This document shows positions 46,831-57,530 of a stretch of 64,000 bases of DNA, in pieces. The notes under the pieces are model-generated. The model was not told where the DNA came from and searched no databases. It was given only the letters and a program-made list of their open reading frames with translations. The stretch lies in the NCBI RefSeq assembly GCF_028595325.1, contig NZ_JAQQXR010000006.1, positions 349,341-413,340 on the forward strand, in the 5' to 3' direction. Every line of letters starts with the position of its first letter. Position 1 is the stretch's first letter. A program made the position numbers and the translations under genes. The DNA comes from Janthinobacterium fluminis (GTDB lineage Bacteria; Pseudomonadota; Gammaproteobacteria; Burkholderiales; Burkholderiaceae_D).

Positions 46831-49236
46831 ATGAGCTCACGCCAACAACGCCGTAAGAAAATCCCCGCGCAAGCGTCCCGCACCCTGCTATTGACGGGCT
46901 TGCTTTCCACCCTGGGCATGCCGGCCGGCGCGCTGGCGCAGGACACGGCCGGCGGCGAGCTGCAATCGGTGGTCGTCACCGGCACCTATGCGAAGAACCG
47001 CCGCACGGCCGACTCCGAATCGCCTATCGACATCATCGGCGCGCGCGAACTGCAAAGCACCGGCTCGACCGAGCTGGCCACCGTGCTGGGCCGCCTGCTG
47101 CCCTCGGTCAACTTCCCCCGCCCGACGGGCGCCGACGCCAGCGACGCCGTGCGTCCGGCCCAGTTGCGCGGCCTGTCGCCCGACCAGACCCTGGTGCTGG
47201 TCAACGGCAAGCGCCGCCACACCTCGGCCGTCGTCAACGTCAACGGCACCCAGGGCCGCGGCTCGGCGCCGGTCGACCTGAACGCCATCCCGCTGGCGGC
47301 GATCGACCACATCGAAGTGCTGCGCGACGGCGCCGCCGCCCAATACGGCTCGGACGCCATTGCCGGCGTCATCAACATCATCCTGAAAAAAGGCGCGGCC
47401 GGCAGTGAAATCGAAGCCGGCTTCGGCGCCTACCAGGAACGCGACGGCAAGCAGAAATCGCTGCGCGGCTCGACCGGCTTCGCCCTCGGCGACAAGGGCT
47501 GGGTGCGCGTCGCCGCCGAACTGATCGACCGCGACCCGACCAACCGCGCCGGCGTCGACGTCAACAAACTGAACGCGCCCGGCAAACTCGGCAAGATCAA
47601 CCAGCGTTACGGCGACGCCAGCAGCAAACCGCGCAGCCTGTTCGTCAACAGCCAATACCGCCTCAGCGACGACATCGACTGGTACGCCTTCGCCGGCTAC
47701 GGCCAGCGCGACACCTCGGGCGCCGCCACCTGGCGCCCCGCCTTCAACCTCGGCGGCGCGCTGCAAACCCCGCTGTTCCCGGAAGGCTTCCTGCCGCTGC
47801 AAAACAGCAAGCTGACCGACCAGTCCATCGTCACCGGCCTGCGCGGCGAGACGGCCGGCTGGCGCTGGGACGCCAGCCTCAACCACGGTAGCAATCTGTT
47901 CCACCTGGAGCTGGACCAGACCGCCAACCTGTCGCTGGGCGCGGCCAGCCCGACCCACTTCTACGCCGGCGAACTGAAAAACACGCAAACGCTGCTGAAC
48001 CTCGACGTCGCCCGCGAATTCCCCATCGCCGCCTTCAGCGGCCCGCTGACCGTCGCCATCGGCGCCGAGGCGCGCCGCGAGCGCTATGAGATCGGCGCCG
48101 GCGAAGCCGCCTCGTACAACGGCAGCGGCTCGTCCGGCTTCAGCGGCTTCCGCCCGGCCAACGCCAGCAGCAACAGCCGCCACAACACCTCGCTGTACCT
48201 GAACCTGGAAGCGGAAGTGAGCAAGCAACTGTCGGGCGGCGTCGCCCTGCGGCACGAGCGTTACAGCGACTTCGGCAACACCACCTCGGCCAAGGCGTCC
48301 GCCCGCTACGCCGTCAACAACGCCGTGTCGCTGCGCGGCACCGCGTCGAGCGGCTTCCGCGCGCCGTCGCTGGCGCAGCAGTTCTACACGATCACGACCA
48401 CCAACTTCTTCGCCGTCGGCAACGACAACGTGCCGATCGAGACGGGCACCTTCGCCGTCAACAGCGCGGCGGCCAAGGCCCTGGGCGCCCAGCCGCTCAA
48501 GGCGGAAAAGGCGCGCAACCTGAGCCTGGGCGTGCAATTCCAGCCTAGCCGCAACTTCAGCACGACGGTCGACGTCTACCGCATCGACATCGACGACCGC
48601 ATCCTGTTCTCGTCGAACCTGGTGCTCAAGGACGGCTTGAAGAAACAACTGGCGGCGCAGGGCGCCACCGTCGGCGCGGCGCGCTACTTCACCAACGCCG
48701 TCGACACCCGCACCACGGGCGTGGACGTGGTCAGCACCTACCGCATCGACTTGCGCGACAAGGACAGGGTCGACGTGACGCTGGCCTACAACCGCAACAA
48801 GAATTCGGTGCAGCACGTGGCCGACAACCCGGCGCTGCTGAGCGCCAACGGCTTGCTGCTGATCGACCGCCAAACCATCAACCGCGTCACCGTCAGCTCG
48901 CCGAAAGACAAGTTCAGCCTGGCCGCCGACTACACGGCCGGCGACTGGACGGCGCGCGGCGGCGTGACCCGCTACGGCAGCTTCACCGTGCCGCAAAACA
49001 ACGCGGCGATCGACCAGGTTTATGGCGCGCAATGGGTGCTGGACGTGTCGGGCAGCGTCAAGCTGGGCAAGAACTGGAAGCTGTCGGCCGGCATCGACAA
49101 CCTCACCAACCGCTATCCGGATCAGGTGACGTCGCAAAACAATCTGAACCTGGGCGGCACGCAGCCGTACAGCGTGTTCGCGCCGAACGGTTTCAATGGC
49201 CGCTATTTCTATGCCAAGGCGGGCTACGCCTGGTAA
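46831..49236 (+). CDS. TonB-dependent outer-membrane receptor
   Basis: An 801-residue receptor. A signal peptide (LLLTGLLSTLGMPAGALAQ) is followed by the TonB-box-like LQSVVVTGTY, a plug domain at ~60-180 with RGLSPDQTLVLVNGKRR and GSDAIAGVINIILKKG, and a large beta-barrel. The last residue is an aromatic (YAW), as in outer-membrane barrels. The ligand is not indicated by neighbours. It would draw on the TonB system at 24 kb. Confidence 0.93.
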   Translation: MSSRQQRRKKIPAQASRTLLLTGLLSTLGMPAGALAQDTAGGELQSVVVTGTYAKNRRTADSESPIDIIGARELQSTGSTELATVLGRLLPSVNFPRPTGADASDAVRPAQLRGLSPDQTLVLVNGKRRHTSAVVNVNGTQGRGSAPVDLNAIPLAAIDHIEVLRDGAAAQYGSDAIAGVINIILKKGAAGSEIEAGFGAYQERDGKQKSLRGSTGFALGDKGWVRVAAELIDRDPTNRAGVDVNKLNAPGKLGKINQRYGDASSKPRSLFVNSQYRLSDDIDWYAFAGYGQRDTSGAATWRPAFNLGGALQTPLFPEGFLPLQNSKLTDQSIVTGLRGETAGWRWDASLNHGSNLFHLELDQTANLSLGAASPTHFYAGELKNTQTLLNLDVAREFPIAAFSGPLTVAIGAEARRERYEIGAGEAASYNGSGSSGFSGFRPANASSNSRHNTSLYLNLEAEVSKQLSGGVALRHERYSDFGNTTSAKASARYAVNNAVSLRGTASSGFRAPSLAQQFYTITTTNFFAVGNDNVPIETGTFAVNSAAAKALGAQPLKAEKARNLSLGVQFQPSRNFSTTVDVYRIDIDDRILFSSNLVLKDGLKKQLAAQGATVGAARYFTNAVDTRTTGVDVVSTYRIDLRDKDRVDVTLAYNRNKNSVQHVADNPALLSANGLLLIDRQTINRVTVSSPKDKFSLAADYTAGDWTARGGVTRYGSFTVPQNNAAIDQVYGAQWVLDVSGSVKLGKNWKLSAGIDNLTNRYPDQVTSQNNLNLGGTQPYSVFAPNGFNGRYFYAKAGYAW

Positions 49237-49309
49237 GCGGCGACGGGCTGGGACACTTTGAACAAAAGCCGCGGCCAGCCCCCAACATGCCGGGAGCCAG
49301 CCGCCGCGT

Positions 49310-50908
49310 TTAGCCGCCCGGGAGGACCGGGCGCGCCAGCTGCGGCGGCCGGTTCGCCAGCTTGAACACGCTGACGGCCCGGGTCAGCAACTCGGCCTGG
49401 TCGCGCAAGCTTTGCGCGGCCGCGGCCGCCTCCTCCACCAGCGCGGCGTTCTGCTGCGTCACATCATCCATCTGCATGATCGCCTGATTCACTTGCGCAA
49501 TTCCGGCGCTTTGCTCGCTGCTGGCGGCCGCGATCTGGCCCATGATGCCGGCCACCTGCTTGACGGCGGCGACGATGCCGTCCATCGTCGTGCCCGCCTC
49601 GTCGACGAGCTTGCTGCCCGTCTCGACGGTCGCCACCGAGTGCGCGATCAGCGCCTTGATCTCGTGCGCCGCCGTGGCCGAACGCTGCGCCAGCGTGCGC
49701 ACCTCGCTGGCGACGACGGCGAAGCCGCGCCCCTGTTCGCCCGCCCGGGCCGCTTCGACGGCCGCGTTCAAGGCCAGGATATTGGTCTGGAAGGCCAGGC
49801 CGTCGATGACGCCGATGATGTCGACGATCTTGCCGGAACTGTCCTTGATCGAGCTCATCGTGCTGACCACCTGCCCGACCACTTCGCCGCCCTGGACGGC
49901 GGAGGCGCAAGCCGCCAGCACCAGCGCGTTGGCCTGCCTGGCGTTCTCGGCGTTCTGCGTCACGGTCGACGTCAGCTGCTCCATCGACGACGCGGTTTCC
50001 TCCAGGCTCGACGCCTGTTGCTCGGTGCGGCTGGACAAGTCCAGATTGCCGCTGGCGATCTCGGTCGATGCCGTCGTGATCGTGTCGCTGCCGGAACGCA
50101 CCTGGCCGACGGTGTGGGCCAGGCTGTCGTTCATCGCCATCAGCGCGCGCAGCAACTGGCCGGTTTCGTCGCCGGCGCTACAGTCGATGCGCGTGCGCAA
50201 ATCGCCGCCGGCCACCGCCCGCGCCAGGCCGACGGCGCTGTTGATCGGCGTGGTGATGCTGCGCGCAAGCCGGTACACCACGGCGCCGGCCAGGCCGGTG
50301 GCAATCACTGTCATCAATATCATCGTGTTACGCGCGCTGCGGTAGGCTTGCAGCGCCGCCGCGTTGGCCTGCGCCACGGCCTCGGTCTGGTATTTGACAA
50401 GCGCGCCGAGGGCGCCCAGGTAGGCGCTCTGCTCCTTGCGCACCGTGCTCAGCAGATAGGTGACGGCCGCCTCGCGCTTGCCATCGGCGACTGACAGCGT
50501 CAGGAAACCCGCCTGCACCACCAGATAGCGCTCGCGCGCCTCGGTCACGGCTTGGTACAGACTCTTGCTTTGCGGGTCGAGGTCGTCGGCGATCAGCTTG
50601 CCGAGCTTGTCCAGATTGGCGTCGATCTCGGCTTTCTTTTCCTCGACGCGGGCCAGTTCCTTGGCCACCGTGGCCGGATCGGCCGACAGCACCGCATTGC
50701 GCATCGCCCGGGCGATATCGTTGACCCCGCCCACCGCTTCATAAGCCTGTATCACCTTGGGCACCTTGTCGGTGGCCAGATCGTCGGTGCCAGCGTTGAG
50801 GGTGCCAAGATTGCTGATGCCAACCGCGGCGATGGCCACCATGAACAACAGCGCCACGCCCAAGCCGGCGCCCAGGCGGGTGCCGATTTTCCAATTCCCG
50901 ATGCCCAT
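49310..50908 (-). CDS. Methyl-accepting chemotaxis protein
   Basis: A 532-residue transducer. The first membrane helix is at ~10-32, a periplasmic four-helix-bundle-like sensor follows to ~190, then the second helix, a HAMP domain (~213-267), and the signalling domain with [20 protein letters not shown] at the hairpin tip. No C-terminal CheR-docking pentapeptide is seen. The ligand is unknown. It is downstream of cysB on the same strand but separated by 183 bases. Confidence 0.95.
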   Translation of the reverse strand: MGIGNWKIGTRLGAGLGVALLFMVAIAAVGISNLGTLNAGTDDLATDKVPKVIQAYEAVGGVNDIARAMRNAVLSADPATVAKELARVEEKKAEIDANLDKLGKLIADDLDPQSKSLYQAVTEARERYLVVQAGFLTLSVADGKREAAVTYLLSTVRKEQSAYLGALGALVKYQTEAVAQANAAALQAYRSARNTMILMTVIATGLAGAVVYRLARSITTPINSAVGLARAVAGGDLRTRIDCSAGDETGQLLRALMAMNDSLAHTVGQVRSGSDTITTASTEIASGNLDLSSRTEQQASSLEETASSMEQLTSTVTQNAENARQANALVLAACASAVQGGEVVGQVVSTMSSIKDSSGKIVDIIGVIDGLAFQTNILALNAAVEAARAGEQGRGFAVVASEVRTLAQRSATAAHEIKALIAHSVATVETGSKLVDEAGTTMDGIVAAVKQVAGIMGQIAAASSEQSAGIAQVNQAIMQMDDVTQQNAALVEEAAAAAQSLRDQAELLTRAVSVFKLANRPPQLARPVLPGG

Positions 50909-51091
50909 TCTTCGCTCCCGGTGTCAAAACCTTCGTCTTCGAATCTGGATGCTGCGCTACGGTTCGGTGTGACGGGCCAGCCGGCTTGGCGCAGCGCAAG
51001 CCGGGCTACATCGGCAGTTGTAACGGGCAAGGCGCTAAGCCGCCTTGCTCACAATCAGTAAATGGCTACAAACTACTGCTTTACACCGGAT

Positions 51092-52024
51092 TCAGACGGC
51101 TTCCTCGCCATTCATCGCGCGGTCGATGTCGGCCCGGCTCAGCTCGGGCGCGAACTGCAGGATGAACTCGTAGGCGTAGGCGCGCAGGTAGGCGCCGCGG
51201 CGCACCGCCAGCCGGGTGGTGTTGGCGGCGAACAGGTGCGAGGCTTCGACGGCGCGCAAGCCCTTGTCGCGGCCGTGGTCGAAGGCCATCGAGGCGACGA
51301 TGCCCACGCCCAGGCCCAGCGCGACGTACTGCTTGATGACGTCCGAGTCCATCGCCGTCAGCACGATGTCGGGCTGCACGCCGGCCTTGGCGAAGGCGTC
51401 GTCGATGTGGCCGCGGCCGGTGAAGCCGCGGTCGTAGGTAATCAAGGGGAATTCCGCCAGGTCTTCCAGGCGGATCGGCCCGCGCGACAGTAGCGCATGG
51501 CCGTCCGGCACGACGATCAGGTGGCTCCAGCGGTAGCACGGGAACGACACCAGGTCGGGGAACTGGCTCAAGCCCTCGGTGGCGATGCCGATGTCGGTCT
51601 TGCCCGACAACACCCATTCGGCGATGTGCTCGGGCGCGCTTTGCTGCAGCGCGATGCGCACGTCGGGGAAGCTGCTGCGGAAGCCCTGCACCACCTTCGG
51701 CAAGGCGTAGCGGGCCTGGGTGTGCGTGGCCGCCACCGACAGCGTGCCGCTGGTCTGGCCGCTGTATTCCAGGCTGGCCTGCTGCAGGTTCTCCGCCTCG
51801 ATCAGCAGGCGGTCGACGATCTTCAGGATGCCCTTGCCCGGCTCGGTCAGCCCCGTCAGACGCTTGCCGTTGCGCTCGAAAATCACCACGCCCAGCTCGT
51901 CCTCCAGTTCGCGAATCTGGCGGCTTACACCAGGCTGCGAGGTAAACAGCGCATTTGCCACTTCGGTCAGATTGTAACCGCGGCGCGCCGCCTCGCGTAT
52001 CGAACGTAATTGCTGAAAATTCAT
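51092..52024 (-). CDS. cysB: CysB-type LysR regulator of sulfur assimilation
   Basis: A 310-residue LysR-family activator. The N-terminal HTH (MNFQQLRSIREAARRGYNLTEVANAL, split in the family-typical way) and the co-inducer domain are of the CysB/Cbl kind. ATG 52024 has AAGGGA upstream; an upstream TTG at 52030 is not needed. It follows cysA by 21 bases, so the regulator is probably within the operon it controls. Confidence 0.94.
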   Translation of the reverse strand: MNFQQLRSIREAARRGYNLTEVANALFTSQPGVSRQIRELEDELGVVIFERNGKRLTGLTEPGKGILKIVDRLLIEAENLQQASLEYSGQTSGTLSVAATHTQARYALPKVVQGFRSSFPDVRIALQQSAPEHIAEWVLSGKTDIGIATEGLSQFPDLVSFPCYRWSHLIVVPDGHALLSRGPIRLEDLAEFPLITYDRGFTGRGHIDDAFAKAGVQPDIVLTAMDSDVIKQYVALGLGVGIVASMAFDHGRDKGLRAVEASHLFAANTTRLAVRRGAYLRAYAYEFILQFAPELSRADIDRAMNGEEAV

Positions 52025-52045
52025 TGCCAAATCCCTTTTAAAAAA

Positions 52046-53119
52046 TCATTGACGCGCGGCGGGCTCGACGAACACGTGCAGGCGCTTCGGCCGCACCACC
52101 AGCGTTTCCCCCTCCTTCAGCTGCAAGTGGCCGAAACGCTCGTTCGACATCACCGCCTCGATCAACTCGGCGTTGTCGACGCGCTGCAGGTCGAGCTGGG
52201 CCAGCGGGCCGATCGCGTGCGCGCGGCTGAGCTTGACGACGATGCCCTCGGCGCCCGGCGTGTAGCGGTCGATTTCCAGATCGTGCGGCCGCACATAGGC
52301 GATGCCCTTGCTGTCGGTCACGCCGGCGTGGTCGGGCACCTCGAAGCTGGCGTCGCCGGTGGCCATCACGCCCTCGTGGACGCGGCCGTGGAACAGGTTC
52401 ACATTGCCCAGGAAGCCGTACACAAACGGCGACGCCGGGTGGTTGTAGACCTGCTCGGGCGCGCCCAGTTGCTCGACCCGGCCCTTGTTCATCAGCACCA
52501 CCTGGTCGGCCACCTCCAGCGCCTCCTCCTGGTCGTGGGTGACGAAGATGCTGGTCACATGCAAATCATCGTGCAGGCGGCGCAACCAGCGCCGCAATTC
52601 CTTGCGCACCTTGGCGTCGAGCGCGCCGAAGGGCTCGTCGAGCAGCAGCACGCGCGGCTCCACCGCCAGCGCCCGCGCCAGCGCGATGCGTTGGCGCTGG
52701 CCGCCCGACAACTGCGGCGGATAGCGGTCGGCCAGCCAGTCCAGTTGCACCAGCTCCAGCAAATCCTTGACCTTGCGGCGGATCTGCTCCTCCGACGGGC
52801 GCTCCTTGCGCGACTTCACGCGCAGGCCGAAGGCGACGTTCTCGAACACCGTCATGTGCTTGAACAGCGCGTAATGCTGGAACACGAAACCGACCTGGCG
52901 TTCGCGCACATGGCGCGCCGAGGCGTCTTCCGCGTCCAGCAACACCTGGCCGGAATCGGGATGCTCCAGGCCGGCGATAATGCGCAGCAAGGTCGTCTTG
53001 CCGCAGCCGGAAGGCCCCAGCAGCGCCGTCAGCTCGCCGGCCGGAAAGGCCAGCGACACCTTGTCGAGGGCGACGAAATCGCCGAACTGTTTATGGATGT
53101 TTTTGACTTCGATCGTCAT
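52046..53119 (-). CDS. cysA: Sulfate/thiosulfate ABC transporter ATPase
   Basis: A 357-residue ATPase with Walker [12 protein letters not shown] near residue 33, signature LSGGQRQ, Walker B VLLLDEP and a C-terminal regulatory TOBE-like domain with YVRPHDLEI, as in CysA. It pairs with the membrane subunits CysT and CysW encoded upstream. Confidence 0.97.
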   Translation of the reverse strand: MTIEVKNIHKQFGDFVALDKVSLAFPAGELTALLGPSGCGKTTLLRIIAGLEHPDSGQVLLDAEDASARHVRERQVGFVFQHYALFKHMTVFENVAFGLRVKSRKERPSEEQIRRKVKDLLELVQLDWLADRYPPQLSGGQRQRIALARALAVEPRVLLLDEPFGALDAKVRKELRRWLRRLHDDLHVTSIFVTHDQEEALEVADQVVLMNKGRVEQLGAPEQVYNHPASPFVYGFLGNVNLFHGRVHEGVMATGDASFEVPDHAGVTDSKGIAYVRPHDLEIDRYTPGAEGIVVKLSRAHAIGPLAQLDLQRVDNAELIEAVMSNERFGHLQLKEGETLVVRPKRLHVFVEPAARQ

Positions 53120-53121
53120 GC

Positions 53122-54009
53122 TCAGTGCTCCGTGGAACGTAAGGCGGAATCGTCGGCGCCATTCTCGTGCAGGCGCCACTCGATCAAGGATTTCAGGGCC
53201 AGCGTCAGCAGGGCCAGCAGCGCCAGCAGCGACGCCACGGCGAAGGCGGCCGCGAAGTTGTATTCGTTGTACAGGATCTCCACCTGCAGGGGCATGGTGT
53301 TGGTTTCGCCGCGGATGTGGCCGGACACGACCGACACGGCGCCGAACTCGCCCATCGCCCGCGCATTGCACAGGATCACGCCGTACAGCAAGCCCCATTT
53401 GATGTTCGGCAAGGTCACGCGGCGGAAGGTGTTCCAGCCGGACGCGCCCAGCACGATGGCGGCCTCCTCCTCCTCGTTGCCCTGCGACTGCATCAACGGA
53501 ATCAGCTCGCGCGCGACGAAGGGGAAGGTGATGAAGATCGTCGCCAGCACGATGCCGGGCACGGCGAACAAGATCTTGATGTCGTGCGCCTGCAGCCACG
53601 GGCCGAACCAGCCCTGGGCGCCGAACATCAGCACGTAAATCAGGCCGGAAATGACGGGCGAGACGGAGAACGGCAGGTCGATCAGCGTCAGCAGCACGCT
53701 CTTGCCGCGGAACTCGAACTTGGCGATGCACCAGGACGCGGCCACGCCGAACACCAGGTTCAGCGGCACGGCGATGGCGGCCGTGATGACCGTCAGCTTG
53801 ATGGCCGAGATCGCATCCGGATCGACGATGGCCGCCAGATACGCCTGCCACCCCTTCTTGAAGGCTTCGGCGAACACGGCCACCAGCGGCACGAACAAAA
53901 ACAGCGTCAGGAAAGTCAGTGCGACGGCGATCAGCACGCCGCGCACCCACAGCGGCTCCAGCGTGGCGGCGCCGCGGCGCGGCGCGGTGGCGGGGCTAGG
54001 TGTACTCAT
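53122..54009 (-). CDS. cysW: Sulfate ABC transporter permease CysW
   Basis: A 295-residue inner-membrane subunit with about six helices. The EAA loop reads [24 protein letters not shown] 54009 overlaps the cysT stop, and the stop is 2 bases before cysA. Confidence 0.96.
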   Translation of the reverse strand: MSTPSPATAPRRGAATLEPLWVRGVLIAVALTFLTLFLFVPLVAVFAEAFKKGWQAYLAAIVDPDAISAIKLTVITAAIAVPLNLVFGVAASWCIAKFEFRGKSVLLTLIDLPFSVSPVISGLIYVLMFGAQGWFGPWLQAHDIKILFAVPGIVLATIFITFPFVARELIPLMQSQGNEEEEAAIVLGASGWNTFRRVTLPNIKWGLLYGVILCNARAMGEFGAVSVVSGHIRGETNTMPLQVEILYNEYNFAAAFAVASLLALLALLTLALKSLIEWRLHENGADDSALRSTEH

Positions 54010-54872
54010 GTTTTCCTCGACTTGCCGCGTGTCCACGCCTGCAACAGATTAATCGACAGCAGCATCAGGAAGGACGCCACCAGCATCACGACGGCGATCG
54101 CCGTGGCGCCCGCGTAATCGTACTGCTCCAGTTTGGTGATGATGAACAGCGGCGTGATCTCCGACACCATCGGCATATTGCCGGCGATGAAGATCACCGA
54201 ACCGTACTCGCCGGTGGCGCGCGCGAAGGCCAGCGCGAAGCCGGTCAGCAGCGACGGCAGGATGGTCGGAAAGACCACGCGGACGAAAGTTTGCAGGGCG
54301 CTCGCGCCGAGGCTGGCGGCGGCCTCCTCCAGCTCGCGCTCGGCGTCCTCCAGCACCGGCTGCACGGTGCGCACGACGAAAGGCAGGCCGATGAAAGTGA
54401 GCGCGACCACCACGCCGACGGGCGTGAACGCCACCTTCAGCCCCAGCGTCCCCTCGATGAACTTGCCGAACCAGCCATTCGACGAATACAGCGCCGTCAA
54501 GGTGATGCCGGCGACGGCGGTGGGCAGGGCGAACGGCAGGTCGACCAGGGCGTCGATGATGCGCTTGCCGGGAAAGGTGTAGCGCACCAGCACCCAGGCC
54601 AGGATGCCGCCGAAGACGACATTGATGGCGGCGGCGATCAGCGAGGCGCCGAAGCTGAGGCGGTAGGAGGCCACCACGCGCTCGGACGTGACCGCGCCCC
54701 AGAACGCCTCCCAGCTCATCGTGAAAGTCTTCAAGAACACGGCCGACAGCGGGATCAGGACGATCAAGGCCAGATAGAAAATGGTAAAGCCCAGCGACAG
54801 CTTAAAGCCCGGCATCACCCGAAACGGCGCCCCCTGGGCTTGGATCGGGACCGGCTGTGCAGCAACAGACAT
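54006..54872 (-). CDS. cysT: Sulfate ABC transporter permease CysT
   Basis: A 288-residue inner-membrane subunit, partner of CysW, with the EAA loop [17 protein letters not shown]. It heads the cysT-cysW-cysA-cysB operon. AGGGGAG lies before the ATG, and the adjacent bases belong to an inverted repeat that could form a hairpin over it. Confidence 0.96.
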   Translation of the reverse strand: MSVAAQPVPIQAQGAPFRVMPGFKLSLGFTIFYLALIVLIPLSAVFLKTFTMSWEAFWGAVTSERVVASYRLSFGASLIAAAINVVFGGILAWVLVRYTFPGKRIIDALVDLPFALPTAVAGITLTALYSSNGWFGKFIEGTLGLKVAFTPVGVVVALTFIGLPFVVRTVQPVLEDAERELEEAAASLGASALQTFVRVVFPTILPSLLTGFALAFARATGEYGSVIFIAGNMPMVSEITPLFIITKLEQYDYAGATAIAVVMLVASFLMLLSINLLQAWTRGKSRKT

Positions 54873-54881
54873 GTATGCTCC

Positions 54882-54907
54882 CCTTATTACATTTTCGACT
54901 AATAAGG
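54882..54907 (-). promoter_or_regulatory. Leader inverted repeat next to the cysT ribosome site
   Basis: CCTTATTA, 10-base spacer, TAATAAGG: a perfect 8-bp dyad within the predicted cysT leader. On the mRNA its second arm adjoins the GGAG ribosome site. It could be a DNA operator or a translational hairpin. Confidence 0.5.
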
Positions 54908-54927
54908 CGCAATAATCGCATTCCGTC

Positions 54928-54955
54928 GTTATAAAACGAACGAAGCATTTGTCAT
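54928..54955 (-). promoter_or_regulatory. Candidate cysT promoter
   Basis: On the minus strand ATGACA (54950-54955), 16-base spacer, TATAAC (54928-54933): five of six matches at each hexamer. The -35 overlaps the dyad TTGTCAT-N8-ATGACAA. Confidence 0.65.
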
Positions 54956-54970
54956 TTGCTTAGATGACAA
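54949..54970. promoter_or_regulatory. Dyad over the cysT -35, possible CysB site
   Basis: TTGTCAT, 8-base spacer, ATGACAA, a perfect 7-bp inverted repeat overlapping and extending upstream of the -35. This position suits a LysR-type activator such as CysB. The assignment is inference. Confidence 0.45.
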
Positions 54971-54988
54971 TCGTATATTGAATAAAAA

Positions 54989-55048
54989 GCCGGGGACAGA
55001 CCACGATTTCCGACAAACATTTCCCGAAAATCGTGGTCTGTCCCCGGC
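54989..55048. repeat. REP-like long palindrome, copy 2
   Basis: The 21-bp outer arms (54989-55009 with 55028-55048) are perfectly complementary and carry the shared GGGGACAGACCACGATTT. The 18-base centre is not palindromic, unlike the two other copies. It lies between the peroxiredoxin gene and cysT. Confidence 0.88.
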
Positions 55049-55063
55049 TGGGACTGTGGTTTT

Positions 55064-55702
55064 TTACTTGTTCGGTTGCGGCGTCAGGCGCAGGTAGGGA
55101 CGCTCGGCGGTGTAGCCTTTCGGATACTTCTGCTTGATGAGCTCAGGGTCTTGCACGCTCAGCGGGATGATGACGTCGTCGCCATCCTTCCAGTTGCCCG
55201 GCGTGGCCACCGTGTGCGAGTCGGTCAGTTGCAGCGCGTCGATCACGCGCAGGATTTCATCGAAGTTGCGCCCCGTGCTCAGCGGATAGGTCAGGATCAG
55301 CCGCACCTTGCGCTGCGGGTCGATGACGAAGACGGAGCGCACCGTCACCGTGCTCGACTGTTCCGGGTGGATCATGTCGTACAACTCGGAGACGTGCTTG
55401 TCGGCATCGGCGATGATGGGGAAACCGACCACGGTCCGCTGGGTCGCCTCGATATCCTTGATCCAGTTTTTATGCGACTCGGCCGCATCGACCGACAGGG
55501 CGAGCGCCTTGACGTTGCGCTTGTCGAACTCCGGCTTGAGTTTCGCCGTCAGCCCCAGTTCCGTGGTGCAGACGGGCGTGAAGTCGGCCGGGTGCGAAAA
55601 CAGCACCACCCAGGAGTCGCGCGACCAGTCGTAGAAGTTGATCGGCCCGATCGAAGAATCCTGGTCAAAATCGGGGGCAAAGTCACCCAAGCGTAAAGTC
55701 AT
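55064..55702 (-). CDS. 1-Cys peroxiredoxin (Prx6 type)
   Basis: A 212-residue thiol peroxidase. The only cysteine is the peroxidatic C45 (DFTPVCTTE), so it is a true 1-Cys enzyme with an external reductant. The long C-terminal domain is Prx6-like. The start ATG 55702 gives the family opening MTLRLGDFAPDF and has GGAG six bases upstream; two in-frame ATGs lie 6 and 12 bases further upstream. It sits between sbp/hydrolase and cysT, all in the same direction. Confidence 0.93.
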   Translation of the reverse strand: MTLRLGDFAPDFDQDSSIGPINFYDWSRDSWVVLFSHPADFTPVCTTELGLTAKLKPEFDKRNVKALALSVDAAESHKNWIKDIEATQRTVVGFPIIADADKHVSELYDMIHPEQSSTVTVRSVFVIDPQRKVRLILTYPLSTGRNFDEILRVIDALQLTDSHTVATPGNWKDGDDVIIPLSVQDPELIKQKYPKGYTAERPYLRLTPQPNK

Positions 55703-55800
55703 CGTCATCTCCATTTCATACACGGTTGATTGAAACAAGCTAGGCAGAACTCTTGAAAAAAACGGCTATAGCCAGTGGACCGCCGCGCCGCCCTAGCGGT

Positions 55801-56367
55801 TCAGGCGAATTGCGCCTGGGGGCCAGCGCTTTGCGCCAGCTCAAGCAGCTGCTTGAGGCGGCTTTGACCGAACAACCAGTCGCCCAGGCCCGACTCGGCG
55901 TTGATGTGGCCGAAGGCGCCGATGTTGACGACCTCGGCGCCCCAACGCCCGCCCCACAGCGCGGCGTTGTCGGCGCTCATCCACGGGTCATTGGTGCTGC
56001 TGATCATGATGGTCGGACAGGGAAGCGGCCCCTGCGGCAGGGCCGCAGCGACGCCGAACTTGTCCGGGTCGGCCGGCGCCACCATCAGCACGCCGGCGAC
56101 GCCGCGCGGGTCGCGCGCCAGGCTATACGCGGCGGTCAGGCAGCCGAAGCTGTGCGCGGCGACCAGGATGGGCCGGCTGTCGCGGGCCCGCAGCTCGTCG
56201 AAGCGCGCCGACCAGGCCGGCAACTGCGGATTGTCCCAATCGTCCTGCACCACCCGCTCGAAGCCCGGGTACAGGCGCTGCCAGCGGCTTTGCCAGTGCT
56301 CCGGCCCGCTGTTATACAAACCGGGCATGAGCAGCACCCGGTAGTCCGAGAATGGAGGTAAGGCCAT
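55801..56367 (-). CDS. RBBP9/YdeN family serine hydrolase
   Basis: A 188-residue alpha/beta hydrolase. The nucleophile is S73 (AHSFGC), with acid in STNDPWM and the base in GHINAESG, typical of RBBP9/YdeN. The substrate is unknown. GGAG precedes ATG 56367. It begins 23 bases after the sbp stop, suggesting an operon with sbp. Confidence 0.88.
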   Translation of the reverse strand: MALPPFSDYRVLLMPGLYNSGPEHWQSRWQRLYPGFERVVQDDWDNPQLPAWSARFDELRARDSRPILVAAHSFGCLTAAYSLARDPRGVAGVLMVAPADPDKFGVAAALPQGPLPCPTIMISSTNDPWMSADNAALWGGRWGAEVVNIGAFGHINAESGLGDWLFGQSRLKQLLELAQSAGPQAQFA

Positions 56368-56390
56368 CGACAAGCTCCTTATCGGTCGGC

Positions 56391-57395
56391 TTACTTGGCC
56401 TGGTAAATCTGGTCGAACACGCCGCCGTCGGCGAAGTGGGTTTTCTGCGCCGCCGTCCAGCCGCCCGCCACCTGGGCGATGGTGAACAGCTTCACATTCG
56501 GGAATTGCGCCGCGTATTTCTTCGCGGCCTTCTCGACGGTGGGACGGTAGTAGTTTTTCGCAATCAACTCCTGCGCTTCGTCCGTGTACAGATAATTCAG
56601 GTAGGCTTCCGCGACTTTGCGCGTGCCGCGCCGGTCGGCCACCTTGTCGACGACGGTGACGGGCGGCTCGGCCAGGATGCTGACGGACGGCGCGACGATC
56701 TCGACCTTGTCCGGCCCCAATTCCTTGATCGCCAACAAGGCTTCGTTCTCCCAGGCGATCAGCACGTCGCCGATGCCGCGCTCGACGAAGGTAGTGGTGG
56801 CGCCGCGCGCGCCGGAGTCGAGCACCGGCACGTTCTTGTACAGCTTCTTGATGAATTCCTTGGCCGTCGCCTCGCTGCCGCCCGGCTGCCGCAGGGCGTA
56901 GCCCCAGGCGGCCAGATGGTTCCAGCGCGCCCCGCCCGAAGTCTTCGGATTCGGCGTGATGACGGCGACGCCCGGCTTGACCAGGTCGTTCCAGTCCTTG
57001 ATGGCTTTGGGATTGCCTTTGCGCACCAGGAAAACGATGGTCGAGGTGTACGGCGAGCTATTGTGCGGCAAGCGTTTTTGCCACTCCTTGTTGGCCAGAC
57101 CGTGTTCGGCGATGGCGTCGATGTCATAGGCCAGCGCCAGCGTGACGACGTCGGCCTCCAGGCCGTCGATGACGGCGCGGCCCTGCTTGCCGGAGCCGCC
57201 GTGCGACTGCTTGATCTTGACGGTGTCGCCGGTCTTGGCCTTCCACTCCTTGGCGAACGCGGCGTTGACATCCTGGTACAACTCACGGGTGGGATCGTAG
57301 GATACATTGAGCAGCGCGATATCGGCGGCCAGCACAGGCTGGATCGCGGTGGCGGCGGCAAAGGCGGCGGCAAACAGTGTTTTTTTCGACAGCAT
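56391..57395 (-). CDS. sbp: Sulfate-binding periplasmic protein
   Basis: A 334-residue binding protein of the Sbp/CysP type that delivers sulfate to CysTWA. It has a signal peptide ([17 protein letters not shown]), and the mature start [19 protein letters not shown] is the family hallmark. ATG 57395 has GGGGA nearby; an in-frame ATG at 57413 adds six residues. Two unrelated genes and a REP-like palindrome separate it from cysT. Confidence 0.95.
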   Translation of the reverse strand: MLSKKTLFAAAFAAATAIQPVLAADIALLNVSYDPTRELYQDVNAAFAKEWKAKTGDTVKIKQSHGGSGKQGRAVIDGLEADVVTLALAYDIDAIAEHGLANKEWQKRLPHNSSPYTSTIVFLVRKGNPKAIKDWNDLVKPGVAVITPNPKTSGGARWNHLAAWGYALRQPGGSEATAKEFIKKLYKNVPVLDSGARGATTTFVERGIGDVLIAWENEALLAIKELGPDKVEIVAPSVSILAEPPVTVVDKVADRRGTRKVAEAYLNYLYTDEAQELIAKNYYRPTVEKAAKKYAAQFPNVKLFTIAQVAGGWTAAQKTHFADGGVFDQIYQAK

Positions 57396-57482
57396 CAGAG
57401 AATCCCCGTTCATGAGTAAGACATCAGAACTTCGAGAGTACGGTGCGCGCCGAGGAAAGAGAACGAAGGCTTTCGCCGTTTG

Positions 57483-57501
57483 ATATGCGCAATCCGCATA
57501 T
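57483..57501. promoter_or_regulatory. Inverted repeat upstream of sbp
   Basis: ATATGCG, 5-base spacer, CGCATAT, about 88 bases upstream of the sbp start, between dgkA and sbp. Possible operator; the binder is unknown. Confidence 0.4.
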
Positions 57502-57530
57502 GCGAACCGCGCCGGCGTCGTTCACTTTAC

